From Protula sp. h YS-2021 (Eukaryota; Annelida; Polychaeta; Sabellida; Serpulidae), in NCBI GenBank assembly GCA_949752745.1, contig OX457026.1, positions 47,997,256 to 48,061,255 of the forward strand: 64,000 nucleotides of DNA. Reading direction: 5' to 3'. The translations under genes were made by a program, and so were the position numbers. This document shows, in pieces, positions 30,483 through 46,117 of the stretch. Below the pieces are notes generated by a model. That model ran no database searches. It was not told the origin of the DNA and worked only from the letters and a program-made list of their open reading frames with translations. The first letter of the stretch is position 1. Every line of letters begins with the position of its first letter.

Positions 30483-30995
30483 ACACTTGACAAGCCTTTG
30501 GCTTGCAAGGGTTATATGAATTTGTGCGAGCAAAATTCGTCCTTTTTTTCTTCTTGACACTTTTTCCGATTTTTTGTGTCTTCTTCTTCTCTGACACTAT
30601 GGGCCCTACGACCATGAAACTTGGGACTTATGAAGAGCTTGATCTGAACATGTGCATGTCACTTTTTATTTTCGTCTTTGATTTCGTTTTCTTTGTCAAA
30701 AAGCCATGTGAAAAGAGTGTATTTTTGCAAGTAAATGCGTAGCATTTAACCCACATCACACACAGTTGCTCAGTGAGCTTTGTGCGAGCTCTCACTGCGT
30801 AAATAGATAACGCGGCGTATGCTAGATCAGTCAATAAAACCTTCAGTCAACAGAAACCAAACACTTCTCGGCTTATAAGACGTATTCAAGCTGTGTTGTT
30901 TCCAATATATTATTTAAGAAATAACCCATTGAAGGAAGTATTTGTGCCTTTTTAATTTTTGTCAAGTGTTTAACATTTCGCTAGCGAAGTGAGGT
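30483..30995 (+). repeat. ~500-bp repeat, plus copy (inverted partner at 55860-56380)
   Basis: From ACACTTGACAAGCCTTTGGC through GGGCCCTACGACCATGAAAC, AGAGCTTGATCTGAACATG and AATAACCCATTGAAGGAAG to TTTCGCTAGCGAA. The reverse complement is at 55860-56380. Its open frames are not supported as genes. Confidence 0.75.
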
Positions 30996-31149
30996 TCTAG
31001 TTGATTCTGTTTTAAAACGCCATAGAGTTCTGTTATATCTAGACCCCTCAATTGTGGACACCCCTCTATTCAGAATTAGGGACACTATTTTTATCCCGTA
31101 AGTACGGTTACACATTTAAAAAAATCCCCTTATTATGGACAGTCAAATT

Positions 31150-31745
31150 GCTGTCCATATTTTGTATCTTCTCTAAACCCTTCCGCAGTGCACTGACTAA
31201 GAATATTTTTTTTGGATCGGAGAAAATTGACAAAATGGCGGACTTTTGAAAATCGGCACTGGACTTAGCGTATATACGGCAGTCTCATCCGCCTACAGGC
31301 CACATTAATAGATGAATTCGTTTCATATTTTGTACACGGCTTCTCTGGAACCTTCCGCAGTGCAATGGTCAAGAATTTTCCGGATTGGGCAAAATGGCGG
31401 ACTTTTGAAAATTGGCACTGGACTTAGCGTATATTCGGCAGTCTCACGCGCCTACAGGCCACAAAAATGGATGCATTCGTTTCAAATTCTGCACACAAGT
31501 TCCCTGAAACCTTCCGCAGTGCAGTGATCAAGCATTTTCCGGCTGGGACTTGACAAAATGGCGGATTTTTCAAAATCGGCGCTGTACTTAGCGTACCTAC
31601 GACATTCTCACGCGCCTACTGGTTACTGGATTGATTCGTCTAAATGTTAGACACTGCGTCTGCTTATGCTTCCAGTTTTAAATTTTGCGTAGTCAACACA
31701 CAACAGCCTTACACAAACCATATCCCCCATAGGGGGATAGACGTA
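31150..31745. repeat. ~160-bp tandem repeat (3 units) ending in a TATCCCCC hairpin
   Basis: Three units, each with CCTTCCGCAGTGCA, CAAAATGGCGGA, TTAGCGTA and CGCCTAC. They are spaced about 161-163 bp apart, with the repeated ATGGCGGA at about 31232, 31393 and 31557. It closes with TATCCCCC-ATA-GGGGGATA at 31722-31740. A shorter relative lies in reverse at 45740-46115. Confidence 0.7.
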
Positions 31746-32179
31746 CTCCTCGAGACTTAGTCAAGTTTTTACGCTATTGTTATCTATGGGTACTGAGTAC
31801 AGTGCATGTAAAGACAATAGGGCTATTACAAAAGATGTGTGCTTAAGGAAGAAGCTAAATACGACTGAACTCTATTGACATGTGCTCTGTCTTTTAAAAT
31901 GCGTATAAAAACAACAATTAATTCATTGTCTTATACTCAGTTAAGATGCTATACAACGTGTTAAGTCTGAATATTGGTGATGTGAAAAGAAAACATAACG
32001 ACCTCTCGCTATCTGATAAAGTTAAAATAATCAAAGCTAGTGATGGAAAAAGTGTAAGAAAATTAGGCGAAGATTTTAGTTGTAGTTGTCAGATAGAACA
32101 GGACCTCGAAATTAGGGACACCCCGCCATTAGGGGCAAAATTATTCAGTTAATTTTTGTCGCTAATAGCGGGGTTTCAC

Positions 32180-32830
32180 TGTATATGCACACAGAATATG
32201 CCAGCATAAGGAGACCTTTTGTATATGTTAAAAGACACTAAAGGTGTCACTTAAGAGAGACCATAGATAAAAAATAGCAAATAGGGAGACCAAAGTACAC
32301 ACACAGACGCAACTGACCCTCCAGCTTCCGATATCGAAAAGTTAACCGTCAACAGGCGACGCGGTTTTTTTACTTTTTTATTTTCAGTTTTGCTAGTAAA
32401 TTTTGCATTAATAAATTTAGCTTTTGATTTTTTTAATTGTCAAAAAACTAAAAGCAGACAAATAAGTCAAATAATGACCGATTTCTGAACGAAATCAAAA
32501 CCACCGTCAACTTGGAGCTCGGATTTTGCTCAAGTTATCTGCCAATACGCGACATGAGCGGAGCCTCTTTTGTTTCGCTTTGCTTCATTTAAGAATAAAA
32601 ATAAACGTTGTAAAATGTACACAAACGCACGTGATTACCACTGTGCTTTTGTTATTATTCCTACGCACCGTCAAGACAAGACGAGAAGATAACTGTTACG
32701 TGTAAAAAGCAGGTACGATACATAACCTTATCAACGTATATTACTCGATAAAACTTAGTCAAAGTCAAATGGCGAGCGGCGCACTTTGGTTATGATAATT
32801 AGAGTTGACCTCACCTTTATAAAAGTTTTA
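32180..32830. other. Repeat fragment, then no gene seen
   Basis: 32180-32295 is a fragment of the GGTCTCCC-ended dispersed repeat (AAAGACACTAAAGGTGTCAC motif). The rest is AT-rich with no supported gene. Confidence 0.45.
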
Positions 32831-32985
32831 TTAGTCCCCCGCCGGGGGACTATAGTTTTCGGGTTTGTCTGTCCGTCTGTCCGTCCGTCCGTGCCCACAA
32901 TGATTATGTTATGTGGTGGATTTTCGGTACATCCGTCACTTATGTGGTTTTTGTTCCTTATGTGGTGGTTCTTATGAGGTAGCCG
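32829..32985 (+). repeat. Hairpin-headed repeat, AGTCCCCCG type
   Basis: A 9-bp perfect stem, AGTCCCCCG-C-CGGGGGACT, followed by ATAGTTTTCGGG and (GTCTGTCC/GTCCGTCC)n. Clearest example of the class. Confidence 0.7.
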
Positions 32986-33439
32986 CATAAGCACCCATTG
33001 AGCACAAAACATACCACGTAAGGGAGTCCGTCAAAGTCCGTAGATCAACTGTCCTGTAACACCATCTGTTGGTAAATAATGCAACTATAAAGCTAATTTC
33101 TAAAGCAAATAAGAAGAGCAGCATATGTTTAAATCCCGCTGTGGGGTGGGGAGAGTCTTAAGAATACACCCACTGCGTTCTGTTCCGTGCATTTCTTCAT
33201 TCTTTCTTCTTTTTTTCCCCACCTGTTTCTTTAGCAAGTGCATCCTGATATACCCATCCTAGTTGGTGAATGGAACGTTAAACACACATCAAAGAGACAA
33301 ACAAACAATTTGTTTAAAAGTAGAAAGACTCCGCTACATAGCGGAATTGGCCCACTTGCAAAAACCACCAAAGAAAATATTTGTATTATATTATGACCAA
33401 AAACCTAAAAGTCAAGCAGTAATCTCTTCTTTATCATCG

Positions 33440-34045
33440 CTTTCGTCCAATGGGCTCAAAATGAACCTAAAATCCCTCTATAACCCTGTTCGAGATAAAA
33501 GTCAACTTCCGGTTTTTGACCTTGACCGTGACCCAAAAATTTAAGGTAAACGTTGTTTAGGCTCAAAGGGTCGAAAATGAGCTCAAAATCGCTCGATCTC
33601 TAATCGTTGTCAAGATAATAGTCTACTTTCAGTTTTTCACCTTGACCGTGACCGGGAACATTAAGCTCATCGAGGAATTTCTTATGTGACGTTATTTGGG
33701 CGGAAAGAGTCGAAAATGAACTAAAAATGGCTCTATCTCTAATCGTTTTCGAGATGATAGTCAACTTCCAGTTTTTGACCTTGACCGTGACCGAGAACAT
33801 CAAGGTCACCGAGCCATTTCTAAAGTAATTATTTGCGCACAAAGGGCGGAAATGAGCTCAAAATAGCTCTATCTCTAACAGTTTTCGAGATAATAGTCAA
33901 CTTCCGTTTTTACCATGACCGTGACCGAGAAGGTCAAGGTCATGGAGGTACCTCTAATATAACGTTGTTTAGCCCCAAGGGGTCGACAATCAGCTCGAAA
34001 TCGGTATATCTCTAACCATTCTCGAGATAATAGTCTATTTCCGGT
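33440..34045. repeat. ~135-bp tandem repeat, about five units
   Basis: Each unit contains TCTAT(A/C)TCTAA(T/C)CGTT, CGAGATAATAGTC, TTCCGGTTTTTGACCTTGACC and GTGACCGAGAACATCAAGG-like segments, with units degenerating at both ends. No coding support. Confidence 0.65.
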
Positions 34046-34865
34046 TTTTGCTTCTTCTTGTTTCCGACTCCAAATTTTCGAGATTTTCCACCAAAAAATG
34101 AATATCTTCTCTTGAAAATCTATGTCAAGTTAAGAGTTCATCGTCATTGTAAAGTTCAAACGGATTACTCCTATCTCGAAACACTTTCCCTCCTAAAAAC
34201 CCTTTCATATTCTTCATTTAATCTCAATAAATTCATTGTTGCCAAGGTAAACAAAGCACTTCAGGTATTTAAATATCGCGTGGGATTGAACTTAGAAATC
34301 TAAGTGTAGTCCGAAGTAAACTTAGAAGCTTGAACTTATACTTGAGTGGAAGTTTAAACTTACATTTTGTGAATACCGCTAAGTTTAACCAACGGGAAAG
34401 TTTACTGTTACATTTTTGCACTTAGATTGACTCTAAGTTTAAACTGACACTTTCGCGAATGCCGCCACTGGTTTACGGGTGAATATACCAGGTTGGCTAT
34501 GGTTACGGCCTGTCCCTAAACAAAAATTATTGCCAATATCTGCAGGCAATAACTGAATTGTGTCAGTGTAATTACGGGCAATTTGGTGCCATGATTATTG
34601 GTTTTAACTTAGTCCCAGATGACTCTTACGGTCTTCCTATGACAGCAAGAGTGATAGTTCCTATAATAGAACGTGTCATTGATGTCAATTTTGTTAATCT
34701 CGGCGCATAACTCAGGCCACTGGCGTTAATTTAGAAAGAGTGCATCACACAAATGACCCAATTATAAACACAACGCACAATTTCTGTGGTTAAACAACAA
34801 TTTTGTACTGAGAAAAATATTCTTGGGATCAGGATATAAAATCTCCCATTATCTCCCACAGCAAC

Positions 34866-35209
34866 AATAAGTCAATTCGCACTTTTACTTTTGCCGAAAA
34901 GTTTTTGCGGTTCGGCTGAATTGAGGTGGGATAAGGATATAAAGAAATGATAGAAAAAACGGCAAAAATCAACAAAATTCCATTTTTCCAGCAAACATGT
35001 TCTCATGTTGGTTATTAAAGGGACTGAATAATATGTAAAATACTTTTTAGAAGATCGTATGATGGCTTTATAAATTTGAAAGTGTGCATGTTCAAAGAAA
35101 ATTAGAATTTTGAGGTTTTCCCTTATCATTTCTTTATAATTTATCTCCCAACATTTGCAGTCAAAACAACACCTCCACTGGAAAGATCCAAAAGTGCGAA
35201 TTGGCTTAT
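34866..35209. mobile_element. AATAAGCC-ended TIR MITE, copy a
   Basis: About 344 bp with ends AATAAGTCAATTCGCACTTTTA and AAAAGTGCGAATTGGCTTAT, which are inverted repeats. The interior has GGGATAAGGATATAAAGAAATG and, inverted, CCTTATCATTTCTTTATA. Non-coding. Confidence 0.7.
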
Positions 35210-35217
35210 GACTGTAC

Positions 35218-35563
35218 AATAAGCCAATTCGCACTTTGACTTTTTCAGAAAAGTTTTTACGTTTCGGCTGAATTCAGGTGGGATAAGGATATAAAGAAAT
35301 GATAGATGAAAACCGAAACAAATCAACAAAATTCCATTTTGCCAGCAACATATTCACATGGTGGTTATTAAAGGGACTGAATAATATGTAAAATAACTTT
35401 TAAAAGATCATGTGATGGCTTCATAAATTTGAAAGCGTGCATGTTGAAAGAAAATTAGAAACTTGATGTTTTTCCTTATCATTTCTTTATAATTTATCCC
35501 AAAAATATTTGCAGCCGAAACAACACCTCCACCGGAAAGACCCGAAATGCGAACTGGCTTATT
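35218..35563. mobile_element. AATAAGCC-ended TIR MITE, copy b
   Basis: About 346 bp with ends AATAAGCCAATTCGCACTTT and ATGCGAACTGGCTTATT. It lies 8 bp from copy a in the same orientation. Interior as in copy a. Confidence 0.7.
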
Positions 35564-35617
35564 ACAGGAACTGTGACCATTTCTGTCCTAGGAAGATTGG
35601 TCAAGTCATCTTCATGC

Positions 35618-35972
35618 AATAAGCCAAGTCACACTTTGGGTGTTTCGAATAATTTGTGAAAGAAATTTGATTTTCGACTGCGAGGGAACCAAAAAAATTA
35701 AAGACATGACAGAAAAATATGGAAAAAATATCGCAAAAACAGCTTATACTCGGAACATAAAAGAAATTGAAACTTGAAACTATTTGTTAAAACTTATAAT
35801 ACATTTTTAAATAGCACAGGAGTTGTTAAAAACCTGACTGCTCTTTGGTGCAAAAGAAATTTGACATTTAAGTGAAATTTCTCTATCATTTCTTTCATTT
35901 TTTACCCGGTTACTTTTATTCGAAACGCAGAACTTTTGCCTATTTTATTGGGAGCACAATAAATGTGATTTG
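35618..35972. mobile_element. AATAAGCC-ended TIR MITE, copy c (diverged)
   Basis: Starts AATAAGCCAAGTCACACTTTGGGTGTTTCGAATAA (ends AATAAGCCAAGTCACAC… only are shown as motif). It ends near GTGATTTGGCTT. Relatives in longer form are at 57162-57971. The right end is eroded. Confidence 0.5.
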
Positions 35973-36932
35973 GCTTGTGAGTAACTGGGGGCATAATGAG
36001 CGATATTTGGAGTTTATAGCAGTTTTATGCCAATACAAATTCTTCGACATTTAAGCTAAGTATTAACACTTTTCTAAACGGTAAAAATTATTGAAAGAGC
36101 TAGCTTCCTGGCATGTGACAAATTGGCCAAAATGTCTGCAATTGCGTTTTGCCCCCACGCAAGCACTGGCAGTTTTTGATCACGTGATGAAAATGTTAAA
36201 TCTTATTGGTAGATGTAAGGTTGTGACGTGAACTCAAGAATAGAAAGGGTCCGCTGGGACTAGTTTTACCATTGGCAACTGTAAACAAGAGGGCGATAAT
36301 ATAGGTTTTGTGCTAAAACATAAGATAAGAGCTTACTCTGCACGACAGTAATATGTCAAGTAGTCTTCAGGCTGCATGTAATAGTTTCAAGTATTTTGTT
36401 ATTTAGTTTAACTGCTTTCTTTCAAGTTATTTTCATTAGTTACTTCTCTTCGTCTCTGGCGGGTAGATGTAAACAATACAAACAAAATTACCTGAAGTTT
36501 GTAACCACAACTCTCGCGGAAATAGACGAAACTGTGAATTGTTTTTATTCCGAATAACTCTCCTCTAAAACTTGTATAAAGTGCCAGTAAATTATTAAAT
36601 TACAAAAATTAAAAAAAAAGAGATTTAGCGAGTCCACTGACTCTGCTAAAAATGATCATTTGGAGAACCGGGCTCATATACAAAACTAAGGAGACGGTCT
36701 CTTTTAGTTGGTGTGTTTCTGGCAAAAAAGTTGGTCGAATAAAGGAGACCTCGAATTTTTGTTTACTTGTTATTGTTGTGTTTTTTTCAAAACAACCATA
36801 ACAGATAATAACAATAATATTAATTTAAAATATCTATGCGATAACAAAAGAAAAAACACGGAAGAGAAAGGATATACATTTGGTCTCCCAATCTATTATT
36901 TATAAGCGTGGTCTCCCCAGGTCGCAAGGTAG

Positions 36933-37037
<105 letters not shown>

Positions 37038-37384
37038 CTAAACTGTACTAAAAGAACTAAAATAACATTACCAAATTAATGCATTATCTTGTTATAAATA
37101 GCAAAAAAACCGAACCGAAACCGTATTCGGACTTTTCGGTTTTCGGTTCCAACCGAACCGAAGCCTTTTCTCGGATCTCGGTTTTCGGTACGAACCGTCA
37201 CACCTCTATTGAGAGCTGAGCAGAGCGCCCCCTCCAGCAAAGCGAAATAAACAAATGATTGCGACGGAGGGAGGTGCAGGAAGTGAAACAATACCCAGTG
37301 CTACAAGATATGTTGAGAAAGCGATCGAGCGTCTCAAATGTTTTATTGAGGAGTGAGGGGTATTGATGGGATAGTCATATATTT

Positions 37385-37625
37385 TATCACTATATTACTA
37401 AAGTTTGATGTGCCACCACCGGAGAGCGCAGTAACTCCGCATAAAAAATCGTTATGCCTGCACCCCGAAGGAGTTGATCCTACAATGACACTAACAAAAA
37501 AGTTTATAATATATACACATATTTGATAATATATGCACACAGAATAAGCCAACAATGGAAGACCTTTTGAACATGTTATAAGACACTAACGGTGTCACTT
37601 AGAGAGACCATAGATAAAAAATAGT
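37385..37625 (-). repeat. Dispersed repeat with tRNA-like B box, copy 3
   Basis: Same family as 30000-30440. Here the CGCATAACGATTTCT block reads GCATAACGATTTTTTATGCG. It is interrupted on the right by the TA-flanked MITE at 37627-38345 and resumes after it. Confidence 0.55.
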
Positions 37626-37626
37626 A

Positions 37627-38345
37627 CAGACGAAACCGGTTAATCGCATAGCCAATTTGTCAAGCCCTGTTATGCGTTTATCCGATATATGCTTTTATCC
37701 GGAGTAATCTTGCCATGCCTATTTTGTTTCATTTACGGTAGTTATTAGACGTGTACCCCGCCCCTCGTCATCCCCGCATTTCATTTTTTCTTCTTGGCCG
37801 CGTGTTTAAATGATGACTGCGCTCATGGTTATCTGAGGCAACGTAGGGATTAAGGGTTTCAGGCCATCATTAAGTGAGAGCTCAGGCAGTGCGGGGATTA
37901 GGAGTTGCAGGCCATTATTATCTAGTGTCAGCTGAGGCAGTGCGGGGAATAAGGATACAGGTCATTATGTAGTGAGAGCTGAGAGGGTGCGTTGATTACG
38001 AGTTCGAGACTCACTGTTAACAACCGCGAGTAGGGTTGGTACATGTATACAATCTGTCAAGCAAACAGAAGACAATGCATTAGATAAAATAACGAGGAGC
38101 AGCTAATCCTCTAAGTTTACTTTAAGTGTCGCACTGTTATGATAGTAATTATGCAATTAACAGGTGTGCTTCCCCATTTTAACGTGAAAAAGCTATGCGT
38201 TTATCCAGTTTATGCGATTAAGCGGTATGCAATTATCCGGTAAAATTTCCAATAGATAGCATTGGAAATGCTTTGGGATTTGTGAATAATATGCAGTTAA
38301 CCGATTTATGCGTTTAACCGGTATGCGATTAAGTGATTTCATCTG
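37627..38345. mobile_element. Tigger/pogo-like MITE, copy 2
   Basis: A 719-bp homologue of 22006-22693 with ends CAGACGAAACCGGTTAATCGCATA and CAGATGAAATCACTTAATCGCATA (inverted). It splits a copy of the GGTCTCCC dispersed repeat, whose intact form reads AAAATAGTAAATAGGGAGACC. The insertion site is therefore at a TA, as expected for Tc1/mariner-pogo transposition. Confidence 0.8.
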
Positions 38346-38349
38346 TATA

Positions 38350-38780
38350 TAGGGAGACCAAGGTATGGTCTCCCAAAGTTGTATTTTTGGGTTATATATC
38401 ATTGATTATTATATATGATGCGCATTTGGTCCCCCTATTTACAATATTACTAAAGTTTGGTGTGCCACTGCCGGAGAGGGCAGTAACTCCGCATAAGAAA
38501 TCGTTATGCGTGCACCCTGTAGGAGTTGAACCTACAATGACACTAAAAAAAATTATATGATAATATATGCACACATTTGATAATATATGCACACAGAATA
38601 TGCCAACATAGGGAGACCTTTTGTATATGCTAAAAGACACTAAAGGTGTCACTTAGAGAGACCATAGATAAAAAATAGTAAATAGGGAGACCAAAGCATT
38701 GTCTCCCAAAGTTGTATTTTTGGGTTATATATCATTGATTATTATATATGATGCACACTTGGTCCCTCTATTTACTATTT
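38350..38780 (-). repeat. Dispersed repeat with tRNA-like B box, copies 4-5
   Basis: Two successive partial copies, one with the B-box-like GGTTCAACTCC at about 38525 and one starting at about 38690. Both begin at AGGGAGACCAAAG(G/C)(T/A)TTGTCTCCC-type palindromic sequence. Confidence 0.55.
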
Positions 38781-40015
38781 TCATGCATGCTCTCTGTAAA
38801 ATAATAATTTAAAATCCTATACTATTAACTCAGTTACACTAACTTACTGGTAGTAAAAGAAAAAGTAATAATAGAAATAAAACAAAAACAACAAAACGCG
38901 ATTTTAGTTCTAAAAATGTAAAGATTTAAAAAAAAATATTTTGATACAATAAAGTTTGTCATTTTTTAGTAGTTCTTCAAAGAAATAGTCGTGTAGTAAT
39001 CTCAAAGTAAATTTACATTGAGAAATGAAATGATGGATCTCCCATTGTTTTTCTGTGTATGTGCCCGTACATTTTGTTATTTGTTATGTGATGCTTGGGC
39101 GGAAAACGATTTAAATAAGCTATATGGCATCAACTTGATGTTTATTCAATAAAGATTGAAAAGCCAAAAAAATGCTTGTTTGTATTTATTTTCCCCTTCT
39201 CCGCTTCCCCGTTCCTTGGGTGCAGAAAATATATTAAAGCTCCCCCATTTCCCTCCCTCCCAAAAGGATGGCAAATTGTAGTTACTTCGAAATTAAGATT
39301 TCCAAGTCTGGCCTTCAATGCGGCCGTAGGTGATATGCATTCATAAGTTACTATATCGTTTCATGTGTAAACATCCGATGGCCTTGAGGGGTCATCTGGG
39401 GTAGTATCTCGGGGAAATATCAGAAACGGAAAAATGAACCATCACTGTTTAATATGGTATGACAGCCTGTCTCAAAAACCAGTTCCACATGCTGTTGTGG
39501 CATAGCTCGATACTTGTCTTGCTGTGCTTCGCCCGGAGATTGGCAGTTCATTGCATAAAAATTGTTAGGCAAGCAACCTGTGGCGGTCGAACCCAAAAAA
39601 GCATACATGCAAAGAAAAATTCTCATCTCTGCCCTTGTTCTTATTCTGTGTTAATAAGTGTTTGAATAAACACTTAAGGAAATGTTTTATTTTGTAAAAT
39701 AGATGTTTTGATACGGGATGAAATTAACTTTTCGGGAGTAGCGGTCGTGAGGTACAGTTGACGACAGGTACATTCTCTTGTATCTGTGGCCGTATTCACG
39801 AACATCTGAGTTAATTTACTTAGATATTAAACTTAGATCTCAAGATTAAACTTACGTAAGTTCACTTACTTACGCCATATTCATCGCGTAAGTTTATCAA
39901 CTTACATTCTAAGTCAATATTGCAAAATTTTCACAAAGAGTGCGACTAATCGTAATCGTAAAAACTGGTTGTCAATGTAAATATCGGAGGCTTTTAGATG
40001 TTTCGGAGCGTTAAA
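38781..40015. other. No gene seen
   Basis: AT-rich region. A 68-residue frame at 39420-39665 on both strands has no recognisable motif. 39785-39920 carries alternating AAACTTA/TAAGTT(A/T) repeats related to 34300-34460. Confidence 0.4.
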
Positions 40016-43390
<3,375 letters not shown>

Positions 43391-43500
43391 TGGGGTTTCT
43401 AAAACATATATAATGGGGTTTCTAACACACATATAATGGGGTTTCTAAAACAGTGACGTCATTGTTTTAGAAGCCCCATGGGGCTAGTAAAACAGTGACT
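43391..43500. repeat. GGGGTTTCTAA(A/C)A direct repeats and TGACGTCA-centred palindrome
   Basis: Three copies of GGGGTTTCTAA(A/C)ACA. The third joins an inverted copy (TTGTTTTAGAAGCCCC) through a central TGACGTCA, making a ~40-bp near-perfect palindrome at about 43439-43479. Confidence 0.75.
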
Positions 43501-43658
43501 TCATATGGACGTGATATGGACGTGATATGGACGTCATATGGGCGTGATATAAACGTGAAATAGACGTTATATGGACGTTATAATGACGTCATATGGACGT
43601 CATATGAACGTCATATGGACGTCATATGGACGTCATATGAACGTCATAATGACGTGAT
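43501..43658. repeat. 11-bp tandem array (TCATATGGACG)n
   Basis: Fourteen successive 11-bp units with consensus TCATATGGACG (variants TGATATGGACG, TTATAATGACG). Unit junctions create GACGTCAT, and perfect TGACGTCA where a unit ends ATGACG (near 43582). Confidence 0.9.
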
Positions 43659-43799
43659 AGGGATAGTGGACAGCCAATCAAACGGGCAGCGGGACAAATG
43701 GGCAGCCGGACTATATGTGTCACCGTAACACGGACAACTGGGCCATCGGAAAATCAATTAGAACTAAGCAACCAATGACAGAGTTTCCTTAAGCCAAGC

Positions 43800-44900
43800 T
43801 ATTTTTAGCCCAGACAGCTCTCTCTTCACGCATCACGGCACACATTGACAAGCAGGCGAGGAAGCAACAACTATTTCTCTCTCTTCACACACACACACAC
43901 ACGCACCACGGCGAATCAAGCAGCCACTCTTTTTTCCCTCACTTTCTCGTTTGTTCTGTCACTCTCTCTCCACACACATCACATCACGTCCCACACACAC
44001 CTAAATGGCCGAACGGGCAGTCTTTTTTTTTGGTTCGATTTTCTCGCTCTCTCTACGTACATATACCAACGACGTACGGCTCATTTAGCGTTTCCTTTCT
44101 CAAGCCAGCTTTCTCGCTCTCCAAACACACATAACGGTAAACCAAGCAAGTAGCCACTCTTTTTTCGCCCAGTCTCTCTTTCACTCTTTCAAACGAGCAA
44201 ACGGGTTGTCTTTTTTTTCCTCACTTTCACGTTTGCTCTACCACTCTCTCTATGTACATACAACACCTACGCAGACAGGACAAACGGGCAATCATTTTTT
44301 TAGCTCTCTCTCTTTCTCCGCACGCATATGCCATCACTAATGGATCTCCGTAAAAGCAATTAAAAATGAGCAACCAATGTTTCCATAAGCCTAGCCATTT
44401 TTAACCCCAGAGAGCTCTCTCCATGCATTACGGCAGGCAACAACTCTTTTTTGGCTTTCTCGCTCTCCAAAAAAAAGACTGCGGTAAGACGCGGGAAGAC
44501 GCGGGAGACGTGGAAAAACAGGTACACAGCTCCCTGTAAGCTCTCCAACTGTTTTTTAAGCAGAGTACTCATACAGACATGGTTAGAGCTCGCCTATTAG
44601 GTATTTTGACCCAGCAATGACGTCATGCATACTGACTGAGAGCTCTCTCTTCACACGCAACCAACTAAATGACCAAACGAGCAGTCTTTTTTTTGCTTTC
44701 ACTTTCACTCTCTCTCGAAACACACGACGGCAAACGCAACCAAGGAGCCACTCTTTTTTCGCCCAGTTTCTCTTTCTCTCTCTTTCAAACGGGTTGTCTT
44801 TTTCCCTCACTTTCACGTTTGCTCTGTCTCTTTACACATACACATAACACCACAGCAGACGCGGGAAGACGCGCGGAAAGACGCGAAAAGACGCGGGAGA
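43800..44900. repeat. Degenerate tandem repeats of CT/CA-rich modules
   Basis: Repeating modules with CTCTCTCTTCAC(AC)n, CAAGCAGCCACTCTTTTTT, GGGCAGTCTTTTTTTT and CACTTTC(T/A)CGTTTG(C/T)TCT, at irregular spacing of about 130-300 bp. 44825-44900 adds AGACGCGGGAAGACGCG repeats. The long open frames here are low-complexity shadows. Confidence 0.65.
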
Positions 44901-45013
44901 CAGCTGTCTTAAGGAGACAATGTTTTCAAGATACAGAAAGACAGGGGGCGTTCACCTGTCACCGCCTGTATCTCACAACCGCCATCATGAGAAGTGACAT
45001 TTGAGTTTTGAAA

Positions 45014-45250
45014 TTAAGAAAACCATGGATGTGAATTTGGTCTACCTATTTCCCTATCTCCATGTCGTCAATTTGGTGTATATATACTTTAAGTTTTTCT
45101 CGCATTGATGCAAACGCCATACAGAGTATGTGAATGTAGTACAAGATCATGCAAGTAGACTTACCTTCACGTTGTGGTTCTGCTTGTGTGTCGCCCCTGA
45201 CGAAGCTCCGAAGATCAGCCGCTACCACTGCAATTTGCAGCGAGGAATCT
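45014..45250 (-). CDS. SET gene, last two exons
   Basis: Exon 45250-45165 (GTGTTAG / GTAAGT) reads D-S-S-L-Q-I-A-V-V-A-A-D-L-R-S-F-V-R-G-D-T in phase with the exon before. The likely last exon 45045-45014 (AAATAG acceptor) adds about ten residues and TAA. The last exon is short and could be a chance match. Confidence 0.5.
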
Positions 45251-45389
45251 CTAACACAAGAATCGAATCACATTGAGCTTAGCATGTCTATGGTAAATTT
45301 AAATATTTCACATTGCATGGATGCTGTAATTACAGATAAAATTATAAGCAGATAAAAAATGCTTCATTACTGCATACAATAAAAGCAAC

Positions 45390-45500
45390 CTACTTGAAGC
45401 ATTGGCGATTTCTTCGATGGAGTCTGCACCTCCATTTTCTTTTTCTTCGGATTGAGCAGCTGCTAGCAAAGCTATATATCTGTCCACGTCGTCAATAAGC
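45390..45500 (-). CDS. SET gene exon, helical acidic segment
   Basis: A 111-nt exon between CTCTTCAG and GTTGCT. It enters and leaves in phase 2, matching both neighbours. It encodes L-I-D-D-V-D-R-Y-I-A-L-L-A-A-A-Q then a Glu/Lys-rich stretch ending E-I-A-N-A-S-S. No domain recognised. Confidence 0.65.
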
Positions 45501-45739
45501 CTGAAGAGTGAATATGATGACGCCATTGTAAATATGCATGAGCTAGAGATTTTGTCTATCTAATTGGAAATTCAATCTATGCAGAAATTATACAACCATT
45601 ACCTGTAAAGATGTAAATGAACTAAAAATCCCCTTACCTTTTTACCTCAATGGGTGACAACATTGCACTGAGGCTTGTAAAACGTCCAACTATTTAGTCA
45701 TACATTTTTAAAATTTATATTAACCTGACCCGTCTCGAG

Positions 45740-46115
45740 GAGTAGGTCTATCCCCCGTGGTGTGTGTAAGGCTGTTACATGTTGACTACACAAAATTTTA
45801 AAGGTGGGTGAAGGGTAGACTTCGTGTCTAACATTCAAATGAGTCAATCCAATAACCAGTAGGCACGTGAGACTGCCATAGGTACTCTAAGTATAGCGCC
45901 GATTTTTAAACATTAGCCAATTTGTCAATTTAAGTCCCAAAATTCTTGATTAGTGCACTGCGGAAGGGTGCAGAGAAGCCGTGTACAAAATTTGAAAGGA
46001 ATCCATCTATTAATGTGGCCTGTAGGCGCGTGAGACTGAAGCGTGAAAGATGGACGGACGGAGAGACCGAAAAGTTCAAAACTATATCCCTCTGTTCTAC
46101 TGGGGATAAAAAGCC
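45740..46115 (-). repeat. Reverse relative of the 31150-31745 repeat inside a SET-gene intron
   Basis: Contains TATCCCC(C/A), the inverse of CCTTCCGCAGTGCA, CGCCTAC and GTCCGTCC-type sequence. Its right edge abuts the donor of exon 46241-46118, so an apparent longer ORF there is repeat read-through. Confidence 0.6.
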
Positions 46116-46117
46116 AC

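Noticed and set aside
43845..44153. His/Thr/Ser-rich frames in 43.8-45.0 kb
   Set aside because: Low-complexity CT/CA repeats read as protein.
45925..46117. Extension of exon 46241-46118 as a longer ORF
   Set aside because: The downstream part is a reversed copy of the 31.1-31.7 kb repeat. The donor at 46117 and phase match to 45500 explain the exon better.
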